Shown: positions 43,757 through 56,433, numbered from the stretch's first letter. The stretch is DNA of 64,000 nucleotides from Colias croceus (GCF_905220415.1 NC_059537.1:992001-1056000), one strand, 5' to 3'. The notes: generated from the sequence alone by a model not told the origin. Made by a program: numbers and translations.

Positions 43757-44330
43757 TCATTTCTTTTTGTAAGTTGTTTGTAGCAAAATTTTATATGTCG
43801 ATTAAACTTTTAATTTTTTTTTTAACAAACATATATATATATATCTAGGGGAACCAAGTTTTAGATTATTAGATTAGACCTCTAGCGTCATCAAAATTTA
43901 ATTTAAAATTACAGGTCTCATACAATCTCCCATCCCCTAGTTTAAGGGGATGGGGGAGGAAAGTTACAAGTTTTATAATTTTTTTGTTGTTTGTGTGCTA
44001 ATACTAGCTTACATACAAAATTTCAGCTTTCTAGGACATTAGGAAATACCATAAGAATTTTGATGATCATCAGTGAGTCAGTGACGAAATTAGCGTTTTT
44101 TAGATATAAATAAAATCTGAAGTATAAAAGCTAATGTCATTAAAACTTATTAAGTTCAATAAGTCCGCTATTGACAATATATCCCGAAAATTTTGTTGAT
44201 CTAGCATAATCCAAACCCAAGTTATGAGGGTTCAAAAAAACGTCGAAGCGCTTCGAGAAAAGGTAGGTAGTGCCCGTCGCTTGTTCGCTTGGCTCGTCTT
44301 GGCGGGGGCACTACCGTGCCCCCAGATTAT
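43757..44330 (+). mobile_element. Unclassified mobile-element body with terminal-type hairpins
   Basis: It contains two GC-rich hairpins: CCCATCCCCTAGTTTAAGGG with GATGGG (43930-43956) and GGGGGCACTACCGTGCCCCC (44304-44323). An inverted GGTAGTGCCC/GGGCACTACC pair surrounds GCTTGGCTCGTCTTGGC. The latter shares GGCTCGTCTTGGC with the inverted-repeat arms. No coding frame. It probably belongs with the 43320-43756 structure. Confidence 0.45.
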
Positions 44331-44552
44331 AACGGTGCATTTACATTAAACGTAACATAGAGCTAGAATAAGAGCATTCTTTTGCGATCTTAATTGTAAA
44401 CGATAACTCGAATTCAGTGTTCAGTATTAGACTATTGCATAGAATCTTTTCGAACGCACTAAGAACAACGAAAGAATGCTCTACGCTTGTTAACACTAAA
44501 ATTATTTGACATAGTGGGGTTGGAATGAGCCGCTCGTGTAAATGCACCGTTA
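44330..44552. mobile_element. 219-bp MITE at TA
   Basis: ACGGTGCATTTAC (44332-44344) is inverted as GTAAATGCACCGT (44538-44550), and TA lies just outside each end. A second internal inverted pair (AGAGCATTCTTTTG and CGAAAGAATGCTCT) supports a folded structure. Non-coding. Confidence 0.8.
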
Positions 44553-44612
44553 CATAAACGATGGATGTTCGGTTCCAAAACGTACAGCGTCGCTCAAATT
44601 AATTATCAGATG

Positions 44613-46045
44613 CATAATAATTGCATATACCATCATAGCATTATGTACGTTATTGCTAATAACATAAAGCTTGTCATTGCTAGCACATGTCAGAATATAG
44701 CACACGTCTATCACAATTTATTGGGGATTAGATTACAGTATTGGAGAATTTTTAGAGTAAAAAATTCATCGGAATATTGGCTTCGCAATTTTGTACTATG
44801 TAGCTAGATACGAGCTAGGTGGGTAACAAAAGTCGAATAGGAATGAAATAATATTTTAAACAACAACGAAATTCTGTCTGACTATGTTATCTGACGCTTT
44901 TAAGACTCGAAATTATTTAAAAAACTGGGTAAATATCTTCTTTTAACATAAAAAAAAATTGATAAATATATCATTATGTAACGAAAGTGATGTATAATTC
45001 TTAGGATGCATCCGCGGCCTACCGCGGGGATAAGCGGCAGACTTTCAATAGAGATTTTCAGAGATTCAATACAAAACATGAATATAAAAGATCAACAAGT
45101 AAAAAAAAAATTAAACATATTATTCTGGCTATTTGTTTAAAAATATTTTATCCACATTCACATAGGTAATATGCGTATGCACAAATTGTTTGCGCGAATC
45201 CTGAGTATAGATGCAAACTCAGAAGCAATATAATAATAATAAGACATACATGTCTAATTATATTACTCACTAATTTGATCCCGCTTAACACGACTGTGAA
45301 GCAATTGCCAGATATTATGCACCTGACAAAGCAGTAATCCATTTATTGGGTTCCATTCAGGCGTCTTGCTTCGATACATTAATATCTAAAGTCAATGTTT
45401 GATTCAGAACCATCCAGGAATGTAATTGATTTCGGGAATTGCTTCCATTATGTATAATATCTAAAGATATAGGTAGTCTAGAGGATTTAGTTTTATCTAC
45501 GAAGATCCAAAAGACCAGATAATAGAATTTACGAATTGTAAGTAATTTGGACGAACGCAGGTTTTGAATAGTTATTATCGTGTTGAAAATACGGGATGGA
45601 GTTACTAAAGATCATTCTTGCAGAGGAACGAAGTTTGCTGGGTCAGCTATGTTAAGAAAGACCATCTAGGTAAATTTCTTGATAGTTTCTTTGTAGAAAT
45701 TAACTTACAAAGAGATGGTACTTTTTGTGTATTATTTTTACACGAGTATTAAACGCTTCAAGAATAATAAATTCGTATAATAAGGTGTTAAAACCCTTGC
45801 TGATTTAAACTTAGATAACTTTCTGTATCGAATTTCGTTTTATTAGCTTTATGCACTACAGCTCCAGATCGAGAATTATATTATAACGCTTACTAATCAC
45901 TGTATTAAGTTTAGTCTGCAATTTGTACGAAAATTTTCAATTAACTACCTATATATCTTTCATTATTATTGAAGTTATGTTATGTAAAGATATGAAGTTG
46001 CCATTTAGAAATCTGTTTGAATAATAATTTGTTAATCTGGTACGT
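44613..46045. other. AT-rich stretch with two scraps
   Basis: A GC-rich patch with the palindrome CCGCGGCCTACCGCGG (45011-45026) and a Helitron-like 3' end trace (GAACGAAGTTTGCTGGGTC, about 45629-45647) stand out. No gene supported. Confidence 0.4.
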
Positions 46046-46049
46046 ATTT

Positions 46050-46190
46050 TCAAACTCTTCGCAACTTTACTCGGCAAGTGATGAAAAATAAAACGATTCG
46101 ATTACGTTTAAACAAAAGTAATACGACAGGACCCAATATACTACCTTGAGGTACGCCAGGAAGCGTAATAATGTAGTTGTACCATAAATT
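46050..46190 (-). pseudogene. Reverse-transcriptase scrap of a LINE
   Basis: The minus-strand frame contains LPGVPQGSILGP (about 46128-46163), the near-invariant RT motif that precedes the catalytic region in non-LTR retrotransposons. Upstream about 35 residues could be RT, while downstream the expected LLFLLYIND-like continuation is corrupted and no YADD box follows. It is a tiny relic; the clade cannot be told. Confidence 0.7.
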
Positions 46191-48000
46191 ATGCGGTAAC
46201 GCTTGCGAATGTGGCCATAAAGCACATAAAATAATGTACGCAAGCACTTTTTTATCTCGCACGATTTATTTTGTATGAGGTTTTTGTAAAATACGTGTAA
46301 TTCATATTATGAAATATGTCATGTGCTTAGCTTGGAACATGAATTGAGTGTGACTTTTTAAAGTGACAAATTTAATGTGACTATTTTTGGCCTGAAGTGT
46401 GACAATTTATAATGAATATATTTTATTAGGCGCGCCGTTCATTTTTGCCCCACCTCTGTTGAAATTTTCAGTTAGGTTGTTTTGTACAAAAACTCTGCCC
46501 TGACAATAACTAACCCAAAAAATAACTATCCAAATTTATGCAGTTGTTCAAAAGTTTTGCGCGAACAAACATTTCAGCTTTTGCTTTTAGATTTTATTCA
46601 TTTTTAATAATTTACATTTTTACGTTACACGATTTTAACACTTATTATCTGACTGTTCTTCAAACTCATATCTCAATACTTTCTGCTTTTATTCTTTGAA
46701 TGGGTTTATTAATTCTACAAAGAAGTGTAAACATCGTAATATAGTGATTTTATTTAAAAACCATTACTGTTTTGCGGGCCCTAAAAGTTTGTGTGCCTAT
46801 TGGGAATTGAATCCCTGAGTTAGAGGCTCTAGATTTTCAGTTACTGGACACTGGTATAGATAATTTAATTTTAAATAATAATGTGTGTCTATTTCCCTCA
46901 AGACAGCCAATAAAACAGACTGGCCAACTTCAGCTGAACCTAGGTTTTAATATTTTATTTGTGAAAATAGATTCTAACAGATTCTCTACAATGATACGTT
47001 AATAAATGATTAACAATTAAAAGCGTACAACCTTTAATATAATATTACTAGACAACGACTGCTGATCTTGAACAGTAGGTACAAACAAATTTTAACTAAA
47101 AGTAAAAATAAAAGTAGATCTTTCTTCGATTGCTTTTAGTAAGATATTTTTATTATTTTTTGCAGCTCACTGCACTATAATGTAAGCCTCAGCTTATATA
47201 ACCAAAATTGCTCTTTATAACAATATAAAGTTTTTAATATTTATGGTTGAATGTTTGTTAGTATTTTACTCATGAACAGCTGGTTGGAGTCATTTCAATT
47301 TTTGTAATGAATTAGTAACTCATAATACAAACCATGATTTAACAACAGTCAATATCCCAAGAAGTGATAAAACAAGAATATCGTATAATGAAAAATTACA
47401 TAACCGGTACAGGTTCATATTTCCTCTTATCGAGATAACTATCAACCGTTGCTATAAAGTACTTTGAACCAACAAAATAAAATGAAAATCTTTTCCGAAC
47501 TTCCTAAAAATCAGAGAGTTATAAGCTCTATTGACCTCTGTTTATAAGCGTCTGGGAAGTATCTCGATACAATTTCCCGATATCGAGACAGATTCAATTT
47601 GTGCCTCACAATATTTGAAGGCTCCCAGAACATTCTAGAACTATATGGAATTATCTGCTATTGAAAGTTTGCAAATAATATTCCATTGTGTGTTTGTAAA
47701 TATTTTGAGCAAATACAATTTAGATGAAGGAACTTGATCTTTAGATTGACTGTAAATAAATATCAAATGACGCGAGAGAGAATTCGACTTTGAACGATTT
47801 AAATTCGTTAACAAAGCGGTAATGTTGGAAATTTCACTACTGTTATTGCATAATTATCTTTCTACAAACAACAATAGTATGTTATCAATCAGTATTGGTA
47901 ATTCATTTAGACCAAATATACAAGCGTATTCATGCCCACAATCAAATTTTACACGCCTTTCATCTATTCCAATAAAAAAATGTGACTGCTACCAACTAAG
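46191..48000. other. AT-rich stretch, nothing recognised
   Basis: No supported feature in 1.8 kb. Confidence 0.5.
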
Positions 48001-48346
48001 CCGGTCACGGCTTACTTGGTAACAATACTGCCTTCGAAGCCAGAGTCTTGGGTTCAATTTACACCCAGAGCAAATATTTGTGTAATAAACATTAAACATC
48101 GATGTTTTCTCTGTGTCTGGGTATCAATTGATATCTAGGTATATACTAAAATTATATAAGTATGCTTATTAGCCATAACATAAGCGAAAAGCACACGGCA
48201 CGATCTGATTCCATACCTTTAGTAGGTATGGGATCAGATCGTACCTGATCGATCCCATACCTTCCCATACTCGATCTGATCCCAAATCTTTAGTATGTAT
48301 GGGATCAGTTCGTGCCTGTCTGAAAAATATTTATTTAAAGCTTCAG
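48001..48346 (+). mobile_element. tRNA-derived SINE with duplicated 3' module
   Basis: The first 65 bp look tRNA-like: a degenerate A box (TTGGTAACAATACTG), GAAGCCAGAGTC, and a B box embedded in TGGGTTCAATTTACACCC. The rest includes CTCTGTGTCTGGGTATC. A tail module (CATACC-TTTAGTA-GGTATGGGATCAGATCG) is present twice (about 48200-48240 and 48265-48316). Each module folds as a hairpin. It ends in AAATATTTATTTAAAG. Confidence 0.65.
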
Positions 48347-48810
48347 AAACAACATCAGTACCATTACACAGGAGTCACCACTAATCTTCACGAATTTTTT
48401 AATAAATCTTCATTCGTAGCGCACTCCATATATCAGAGTTTCGTAAAACCCGACTGAAACACCCTTTGTTTCGAGCTTCTAATTGCCTTACCTGATTAGG
48501 GAGGGTCGTTTCTGCCTAATTCTTCTAGTTGTTTGTTTTCATTAAAACTTTGGTCGCTATTTATAGAAGCTGGTTGATTTATGTATAGCGTGCTTTAAAA
48601 TTTTACACCTTTGAGACTGAATCTCAAAAAAATTTTATTCAATTTTACAATTTACGGAACAGTACAAACGTAAGTCAATCAGATAAAATTTTAATGTATC
48701 AATTTTGCAAACAACTACATTTAATCACTTTAACCAGATTTATCGAATGGATTCTAATTACCTAAACCTAACATTTCCGTTTCTATCGGAATCGATTAAT
48801 CATTCGAATG
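48347..48810. other. AT-rich spacer, nothing recognised
   Basis: No supported feature. Confidence 0.5.
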
Positions 48811-48814
48811 GTTC

Positions 48815-48958
48815 TATCGATACCATGCAGTCGATGTATCGATTCAACTTGCCGATTTATTTAGTGCTACAAACGCCCATCTGATTTTGTGAAAGCCGCC
48901 TAATTTTGTTATTGAAATTGTACTTAATAGATATACGCACTGTGATATCGTATCGATA
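48815..48958. promoter_or_regulatory. Pair of TATCGATA (DRE-type) motifs
   Basis: TATCGATA occurs at 48815-48822 and 48951-48958, with further partial ATCGATT and ATATCG motifs around. In Drosophila this octamer is the DREF site of housekeeping promoters and insulators. Here no gene start or frame adjoins it, so the role is open; the motif is self-complementary and AT-rich enough to arise by chance. Confidence 0.3.
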
Positions 48959-49659
48959 GGTGATATCGAAATAAATGTGATAACTTTTGATTTTCAATTT
49001 ATTTATTGTTTTAATAGTACAAACGAGTTATTCAACGATAGTTAGATTTACCACTATGTTTACTCTGTTTTAAAAATGTACCTATGTGTAGTGTGAATGT
49101 GGGTGAACAAGTTATAGTTTTTTAATTAAATTATTGAACTCATATAAAATAGCATGAGTATTAATTCTACGTTGTTGCCAATTAATTATGATCCATATTT
49201 TCGTTTATATTCGAATTCAGTGAGATACCTTTTATAATAAATACAATTTTGGCCAAATTAAAATGAAACATGTGATATTCACAGCTCAGAAATTCGAGCA
49301 TCCCAACTATGTGCATTAATAACAAATATCTAGCCATTCTATAGCACAAGTTGAAATGAAACTCCGAATGTTTCCGTTATCTACGCCATTAAGACCAGCA
49401 CAAGAAAGGACTTCAGAAGTAAAATAGACGAAATCTTGATTTCTATAACTGTAGAAGTTGGGAAATAAACACAATTCTTAACAGTTTGATTATGAGGTTT
49501 AAGTTAAAAGGGGAGTTAACATTGAGTTAAGTACGTAGTTACTACACAGTTTACTTCAACTACTACAATATTTATAATAATTGTATTGTATTGTACTTCT
49601 AAATTGTCTGGTGAAATACTCTTCGAACTAGAGAACATGATGCTTCATGCTTGGCGGAT
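48959..49659. other. AT-rich stretch, nothing recognised
   Basis: No supported feature. Confidence 0.5.
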
Positions 49660-49725
49660 ATTTGATCAAAAAAGTGCGACTCGGTCTCACGCACCTAGTG
49701 TTCCGTACAAACCTGTAGCTATGTC
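49660..49725. repeat. Interspersed-repeat fragment
   Basis: AAAAGTGCGACTCGGTCTCA then CGCACCTAGTGTTCCGTAC has the feel of a dispersed lepidopteran repeat, but there is no second copy here. Confidence 0.3.
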
Positions 49726-50254
49726 AATTTCATAATAAACACTAGTGAAGGGTATACAAAAAATCTTACGGATTCTGATAGAATATCGCCAATTATTTCG
49801 ATATCGAGCTCACAGTAAGAACACTTCCAAGCAATTGTACCACGTGATTAATTGTTTCCATTTGGCTCCAGAATTGTCGTGAATGGATCGGTATTGACGG
49901 TGTATTGAGAATTAATGATTGGAATTATTTAATGGTTATTGTAAAGACCGACGGCATTGTTTGCTTGATTTTAAATTATAGCTGTCACCGCAATTGGTTG
50001 TGCATTAATGGAATTCAATCTATTTATTATGTCTGTTGATGATACTGATGAATATTATCTGTAAATATCTGGTGGTTAGGTTATTTCAGTTTTCTGGAAA
50101 GTATTTGGTTTTTGTGGTTAGTGACATGAATAATTGAATATCGCTTTTGCAGGGATAGCGCAAGCGCTATCGTAGTATGATGTTTTTCGAGGGGCATTTT
50201 TACGACTCATTTCCGAAATCAAATATGGATATGATGTGGGACTTTTATATAATC
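49726..50254. other. AT-rich spacer, nothing recognised
   Basis: No supported feature. Confidence 0.5.
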
Positions 50255-50432
50255 ACTAGCGGTCCGCCCCGGGTTCGCCCGTGGTACATATTTCGCAATA
50301 AAAGGTAGCCTATGTTCTTTCTCAGGGTCTAAAGATTGTCTGTGCCAAATTTCAGTAAAATCGGTCCAGTAGTTTATGCGTGAAAACCATACATACACAC
50401 AAACCTTTCCTCTTTATAATATTAAGTATAGA
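50255..50432 (-). mobile_element. HelA2-type element
   Basis: The second copy of the 31826-32011 type. Minus strand TCTATACTTAATATTATAAA start, TTTTCACGCATAAACTACTG, AGACAATCTTTAGACCCTG, ATATGTACCACGGGCG, 3' GGGGCGGACCGCTAGT. Confidence 0.82.
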
Positions 50433-50516
50433 TATACGAAGTCTTTATTTACGTAAAGGTCTTAGAAACTTTCTGTCTGCATTTATGTAGATTTGTCATT
50501 ACATAAATTATTTCCG

Positions 50517-50839
50517 ACTAGCTTCCGCCCGCGACTCCGTCCGCGCGGATGTCGGTCTTCGCGTGGATGGCTTATTTCTCCATTTTGAGTAACTCTGACA
50601 ATGACATCTTATAAATATCTATTGGACCCAAATACGGCTAGGCCTATAATAATACACAACGTGTGTTAGCGGTTCTACAGAACAACATCTATGGATAAAA
50701 CTGAAAAATTAAGATTAATTTTTTTCGACGTATTTTTCCAGGATAAAAAGTATCCTATTTTACGCCCAGGATAATAAGGTATAATTATACCAAGTTTCAT
50801 CGAAATCGAACCGTTAGTTTTCACGTGATGCCTTCACAT

Positions 50840-50888
<49 letters not shown>

Positions 50889-51008
50889 AAAATTTTAAAT
50901 CACATATTTGGGTTTGGTATCGATCCAGTAACACTATTTATTTTTTCAATATTTTCAATGTACAGAATTGACCCTTCTACAGATTTATTAGATATATATA
51001 TGTATAGA
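50517..51008 (-). mobile_element. HelC-type element, full length
   Basis: Same ends and blocks as the other HelC copies, with the longest CTGT array (about eleven units, 50841-50884) and a small deletion of the CCCCCTG stretch near 50936. It lies 84 bp from the HelA2 copy. Confidence 0.85.
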
Positions 51009-51600
51009 TTGTTAATTAAACCCTCTATTTCTTCTTTATGGTCATCTAAGTAAACTTGTAGTACTTAAATGAATAAGAATACATTTGATTGTTTGCACTG
51101 TAAAATGTATTCTAAGTTTAGAATACATTTTCTCAAATGTGGTTATATAACAAAGTGATCTCAAGGCATCGATAAATGGTACGTGACTTGCGGTTGTATT
51201 CTGAAAATAGCACAAGTTATTCAAATAGTTGCTGGTTTCTGTGATATTTATAAATTCTTTAATGGTATATATTCCATGTATCTATTAGACTTTGCTATTT
51301 TTGCTTTTAGGAGTGAGTAAAAAGCGAGGATCTAAACTAAAAGTACCTACTTTCGAGACATAAGAGTAATAAGACATTATAACCAAAGCTGCCATAATTC
51401 TCGATGACTATACAAATACTTCTTTTAAATATGTATTTATATATAAATATCTAAATATATTATATTGCTGACTTTTATTTATGTATATTAAATTTTATGT
51501 GCACAAATTTAATTTATTATACAATATATATATGTATATATTATTTATTTACTTATTATATTTATAAAGTATATTATATCGATTCAATTATATTTTATAC
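51009..51600. other. AT-rich stretch, nothing recognised
   Basis: Very AT-rich with ATATAT runs (51440-51590); no feature. Confidence 0.5.
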
Positions 51601-51604
51601 TTGC

Positions 51605-51824
51605 ATTTTGTTGGATACCGTCTGAACGGAAATACATCTACTGTTAATAAGACATCCTGAGGCGGCCACTGAAAATCAGTGATAACACACTGAGTGGTTG
51701 GCCTAATTATGGCATATATACGTAAATTATCTTTAAGTTCCTTTTTTTTAACTAGATTGTATTTTTTTTTTCTTTTTATATATGTGTCCATAATAAACTT
51801 ATTTTCATTTTTATTTTCATTTTA
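51605..51824 (+). mobile_element. Retroposon-like block with AATAAA and ATTTTC tail
   Basis: GTTGGATACCGTCTGAACGG, AGACATCCTGAGGCGGCCAC and GTGGTTGGCCTAATTATGGC form a GC-richer block. It is followed by T-rich sequence, GTGTCCATAATAAACTTATT (AATAAA at 51792-51797) and an ATTTTC/ATTTTT repeat tail. The layout resembles the 3' end of a LINE or SINE with a simple-repeat tail. Confidence 0.4.
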
Positions 51825-53898
51825 ATCCCTAATCCACTAAACCGAGGTTATTTAGCAACAGTCTCATAATATTTAAATTCCAAAACAATACCTAAATATC
51901 GATAGAAACAAAAAAGGTAAAAAAAAACATAGCACCTACCGGGAATTTTCTAAAGATATACGCAAGAATGATATCCAAGGCCGGAATTTAAGCAAATTAA
52001 ATTTCCTCATTACCTTCCTTCCTCGCTATCATAATAATTGTATAGACCGGCGTTGCGTATAATTTTATTAGCCTATCCCCTCGGCATTGATATTTTAAAT
52101 GAGTTCACTGATTTTAAGCTTAAACATGAAGATATAGGGCACGGGGTATAGTTAGCTACAAGTCTATAATTCTGGCAGAAGTTCTAATAAAAACCTTTAA
52201 TATCTAAATAGCATAAATTAAAAAAAAAATCCTTAAAAATGTCACGTTAAAATTAGTTCATATGTTGCGCTTAACCTATATATTTATTTGTACGTCTCTA
52301 AATTAACTTTTATCGGGTTTTAAGAATCAAAGACTTTGTCATTAAAGTTTGGAAGAAGACATCTTATAGATACTCAATGTACGCGCAGTTTAACGAAAAT
52401 TTATTCTAAATGTAAATAACGTTGTTAAGACGTGTATCTCTCACATACGTACAGACAGCAGAATAAACTCGAAGTACCTACTTCAAATGATTGAATTCTT
52501 GGAATTGATTTACTCCGTAATGTGATTGGCCAAAGCTCAGATCTGTTTCTTTCCTTGAGTTTATTCACTGCTTCCTTGGTATAGTGACATTTATATTTAT
52601 AGAAATAAAATGATCGGAAATGTATAAGTCATTAATTTACGATCTGAAAATATCACTTTATACATGAAAATATTTAACTAGTTGCAAGAAATAACATGTG
52701 TGTAGAATAAAATATTACCTATTCATGAACCATCGTCTATCCAAAGGAATATTCAAAACTATTAAAGCAAATTACAAAATGTTCTTATTACTTACGACTT
52801 TAAGTCACAAGTCCTTCTGAATGAGAAAAGATGAAGCTGTAGATAACGTATCTACAGCTTACGTTAATCTCATACATTCGTAGTCTATTCTATTGAACGC
52901 TACGCTAACAGAAAGCCACTTGGCTAGGGGGGCTGAACTTACCTCCTTTTCTCGTCTATAATATCAGCATTCTTAAATAAATATTTCTATGAATTTTTAA
53001 CAAAAAAGTTTTATAACACACTTATAACATACTTAATCTATGTCACCGTTAATACTAGTCCTTAACTTCAAATCACAATATGTAAGCAAGTTAGCGCAAA
53101 TTCTTTGAACCTAACTCATTGAACACCAGGCCCAAGTCAAATTTCATTAGGCTATTGTGTTTCCTTACAATGGATCCTTTGTTATGGAAAAAATAAGAAA
53201 TTATCCGGTTACTTTTGGGAATCATTTCGTAATAAGCTTCTTTACTTCGAGAATTGAGTTCATTTCTGTAGTACATTGGCGATTATGGGGCTTGGTCAGG
53301 CTTATTATTTTCTCAGGCTTGATATTGGAACATTTTTCTTATAAAAGTACGTTAAACGTCTTGTTCTATGAATAGCGTTTTTCATATATTATATTGTATG
53401 GTTGATATTTGTAAGAGTACAGTCCACAGATAAAGTTTTAAATAAAATATTGGTATGGCATTAAAAATAAATAGTTTTACGACAGAGAATTTAAACACTT
53501 CCCCGTTTTAAGGTAGGTACCTACTATAAAGTATAATGTTATCACCGCTGCTTAAATAATATAATATTCTGATGAGCTGCTAGCTTTGTTAGTATTTTGT
53601 TTGAGAATTTTAATGTAACTATAAAATTTATCCAACAGTAATTTTCTTTTGAAACCCAGTTTTAAATTTTTCATTTGGGCAGAGAAAGAATCACATTTCG
53701 CATGATTTATATTGATCAACTTTGGTTGCTGACTGTACCAATTGTCCAGGACATATTTCAAATGAGATGTGAACAAAATTCATGTGATTTTATAAAGTAG
53801 TATTAAAAGCTTCTTAAACATTATTTTTGATTTAAAATTAATAGGAATATTACGGAAAAAGAGTTTTCATAAAAATAATATTATGATCAACACAATAA
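51825..53898. other. Long AT-rich stretch with one perfect small hairpin
   Basis: AAGCTGTAGATA (52834-52845) and TATCTACAGCTT (52849-52860) form a perfect 12-bp stem with a 3-base loop. Otherwise nothing was recognised. Confidence 0.5.
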
Positions 53899-53931
53899 AC
53901 AGTCTATCCGGGCAGAGCCGGGACGACTAGT
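53899..53931 (+). mobile_element. Helitron-like 3' terminus only
   Basis: GTCTATCCGGGCAGAGCCGG then GACGACTAGTT has the hairpin plus CTAGT layout of a Helitron 3' end, with no recognisable 5' body before it. Confidence 0.5.
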
Positions 53932-55254
53932 TTATTGTCTTAGTAACAGAAGTAGAAAATATGTTAAATATTTCATTATTAAAATGCCGTTCATAAAATA
54001 TTTTTCCTTGTATTTTTTGTCTTTCATTTCAAAAACAATTAATTTATTTTCATTCAACCACAACCAATTAACTGAGAAAAACTATGTCCCTTGTAACGAT
54101 TTAGAAAGTCCATTACTTCAACCCTTAAAACCTTTTTCGTGGTAACAAAATCCCAGATCTTTATTTAGCCAAATTCGTATAAAACGCGGTTGTAAATGGA
54201 TTCCCTATTAAATTTTATCGAGAAGTATTTTTATCCTTTTAGCGGTTAAGAATGTCATCATAACAACGGGAAAAGCGGAAGCGTTTTGATTTTATCATAA
54301 AATTAATATTTAAAATTATATAAAAAATGCCAAGGAAACCCAGCAATTTTTTAAGGATTGCTCATATTTGGACCAAATCAGTTCAGCTTTTTACAGTATC
54401 TAAAGAGTATCTATTACTATATTATTTTTTGGTTATTAAAATCTATTACTTAGAAAACCCACTAAATTTATTACTTAGAAAAATGTTACCTCTGTAACTT
54501 AAATAAAAAGAGTTTTTTATTGGACCAAAAAAATGTAAAACTAACATCATTTGACAATCTAACACAAATTCAATAAAACTAAAAAGCTTTTAAAAGACAA
54601 TTTCTATTGAAACAATATTGAAACATAAAAATGTAAATGCACAGATAATAATATACTAAACCAGTTAAAGTAATAAAAGAAAAAAAAAGAAACGTTTATC
54701 TTTCAAAAGTATCAGAATTAGTTAACTAGAATATATTATGTACTTACAGCTATATATTTATAGTAAACATTGACCCAGGTAAAACAATGCCATTTAATTT
54801 CCATCCAAGCTTCATTAAAATGAATATACTTATAAGTTTAAACAAGAGGTTTATTGCTTTCTTTACTGCCGTTATCATATTCCCGCTTCTAAAGCTACCG
54901 CCTTATGAAGTGTTGATCTCACGGGATTGGTTTAAATGTAAAGTATCATTCTATTGGATTTGCTTGGAAATTTAAAATGATTTCGACGGCGAAATGAGTG
55001 GGGTTATGGTGGAGCATTATGAACCATAAGGACTTTTTTCGCAAATGGCAATCGATTAATGTTGATTTAAGTCCTTGAAAATTGTTTAGTCTATGATTTA
55101 ATTCTGCAAATTGATTTCTATTAGCTTTATTATATCTACAGAAATGATTGGATTTATTTATGAAGGTATAATTAATAATGTTATGATGTTTTAATTCGTT
55201 TATTACACCACGCTTTTTATTATGAAGAATAAAGGAGCCATGCGTTATGTCGGA
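53932..55254. other. AT-rich stretch, nothing recognised
   Basis: Frames of 62-109 codons at 54787-55275 on both strands show no domain; no feature supported. Confidence 0.45.
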
Positions 55255-55345
55255 TTCTTCCCGCCTAAACCCCACCGTGTTCCGTCGAGCCGCTTTAATG
55301 ATGAGGACGCGGGTATTGGTTGGAATTCTCGGCGACCTACATTAC
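55255..55345. mobile_element. GC-rich block, probably a retroelement 3' fragment
   Basis: CCCCACCGTGTTCCGTCGAG, CCGCTTTAATGATGAGGACG and CGGGTATTGGTTGGAATTCTC followed by GGCGACCTAC stand out sharply from the AT-rich context and are protein-poor on both strands. I believe it is a LINE untranslated-region scrap, but there is no second copy here. Confidence 0.35.
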
Positions 55346-55792
55346 GACTCCTAAAAGTACTATCATCAAAAACAGGTGATTTAAAAGGTAAATAAAAAAT
55401 GTGTGAGAGTGAATGTGTTAAATGAATGATCTCAAATTTAGACAAAATGCTGCTATTTTGTACAAAATGAATGAACACGAATAAAGAAGTTTGCAATGCT
55501 TTAAAGGCAGAGAATTTAAAAGATCGCGTTATTTACCTTCACAAATTGAGAGTACTTTTAATCCGGGACTCGACAAAGGGCGGATATACGAAACAATGAA
55601 AAGGTTGTAAATAACTGGAATTCACTTCCGTTTCTGTATTGATGTTTAAACTTTGATGATATATACGTATATAGCTACTAAATATAAATGAGAAGCCAGT
55701 TTACCAACTTGTAAAGTTACTGATCGTATATTTAACACTTTGACGTGACAATATGCATACAATACCTACATTATAAGTCACTTTACCTGACA
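55346..55792. other. AT-rich spacer, nothing recognised
   Basis: No supported feature. Confidence 0.5.
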
Positions 55793-56030
55793 TCCATACT
55801 AATATTACCTATAAATGCGAAAGTAACTCTGTCTGTCTGTTACTCAATCACGCCTAAAGTACTGAAACAATTTTCATGAAATTTGGCATGGAGATATTTT
55901 GATACCCGAGAAAGGACATAGGCTACTTTTTATCCCGGGAAAATGACGCAATCCCGGAAATCTCATGGGAACGGGAACTATGCGGGTTTTTCTTTGACTG
56001 CGCGGGCGAAGCCGCGGGCGGAAACCTAGT
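55793..56030 (+). mobile_element. HelA-type element, full length
   Basis: TCCATACTAATATTACCTAT start after A, two to three GTCT units, GATACCCGAGAAAGGACATAGG block, GGGAACTATGCGGGTTTTTC, 3' GCGGGCGAAGCCGCGGGCGG with AAACCTAGT. 238 bp. Confidence 0.85.
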
Positions 56031-56234
56031 AATATTATAAGCTAATCAGAATTTTTAAGACTGGCTATATTACTCTGATAACAGTATATTTAGAAAAAGG
56101 GAAATAACGGAAAAATAAATAGCAATTGCTTGCTATGTGAAATTTATTTTATTAGTACACACAGTAAACACTAGTCGTGTTTTAGTCTAGTACATAGGTA
56201 ATAGATATATTTAAATATTATTTTGTATGTATTA

Positions 56235-56433
56235 TCTATATATATAAAACTCAAAGGTGACTTATATAGTGATCTATCAACGCACAGCCCAAACCACTGG
56301 ACGTATCGGGCTGAAATTTGGCATGCAGGTAGATGTCATAACGTAGGCGTCCCCTAAGAAAGGATTTCCCGAAATTCTTGCGGGAACGGGGAAAAACGGG
56401 GATGCACGTACAAAGTCGTGGGCGGAAGCTAGT
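56235..56433 (+). mobile_element. Helitron-type element (CTCAAAGGTGAC family)
   Basis: TCTATATATATAAAACTCAA start, AAGGTGACTTATATAGTGAT, CACTGGACGTATCGGGC, TTTGGCATGCAGGTAGATG, GTAGGCGTCCCCTAAGAAAG, 3' TCGTGGGCGGAAGCTAGT. Only copy of this family in the window; 199 bp. Confidence 0.75.

Noticed and set aside
55245..55496. 83-codon minus-strand frame overlapping a GC-rich block.
   Set aside because: The GC-rich block looks like a retroelement untranslated fragment and the frame has no recognisable domain.
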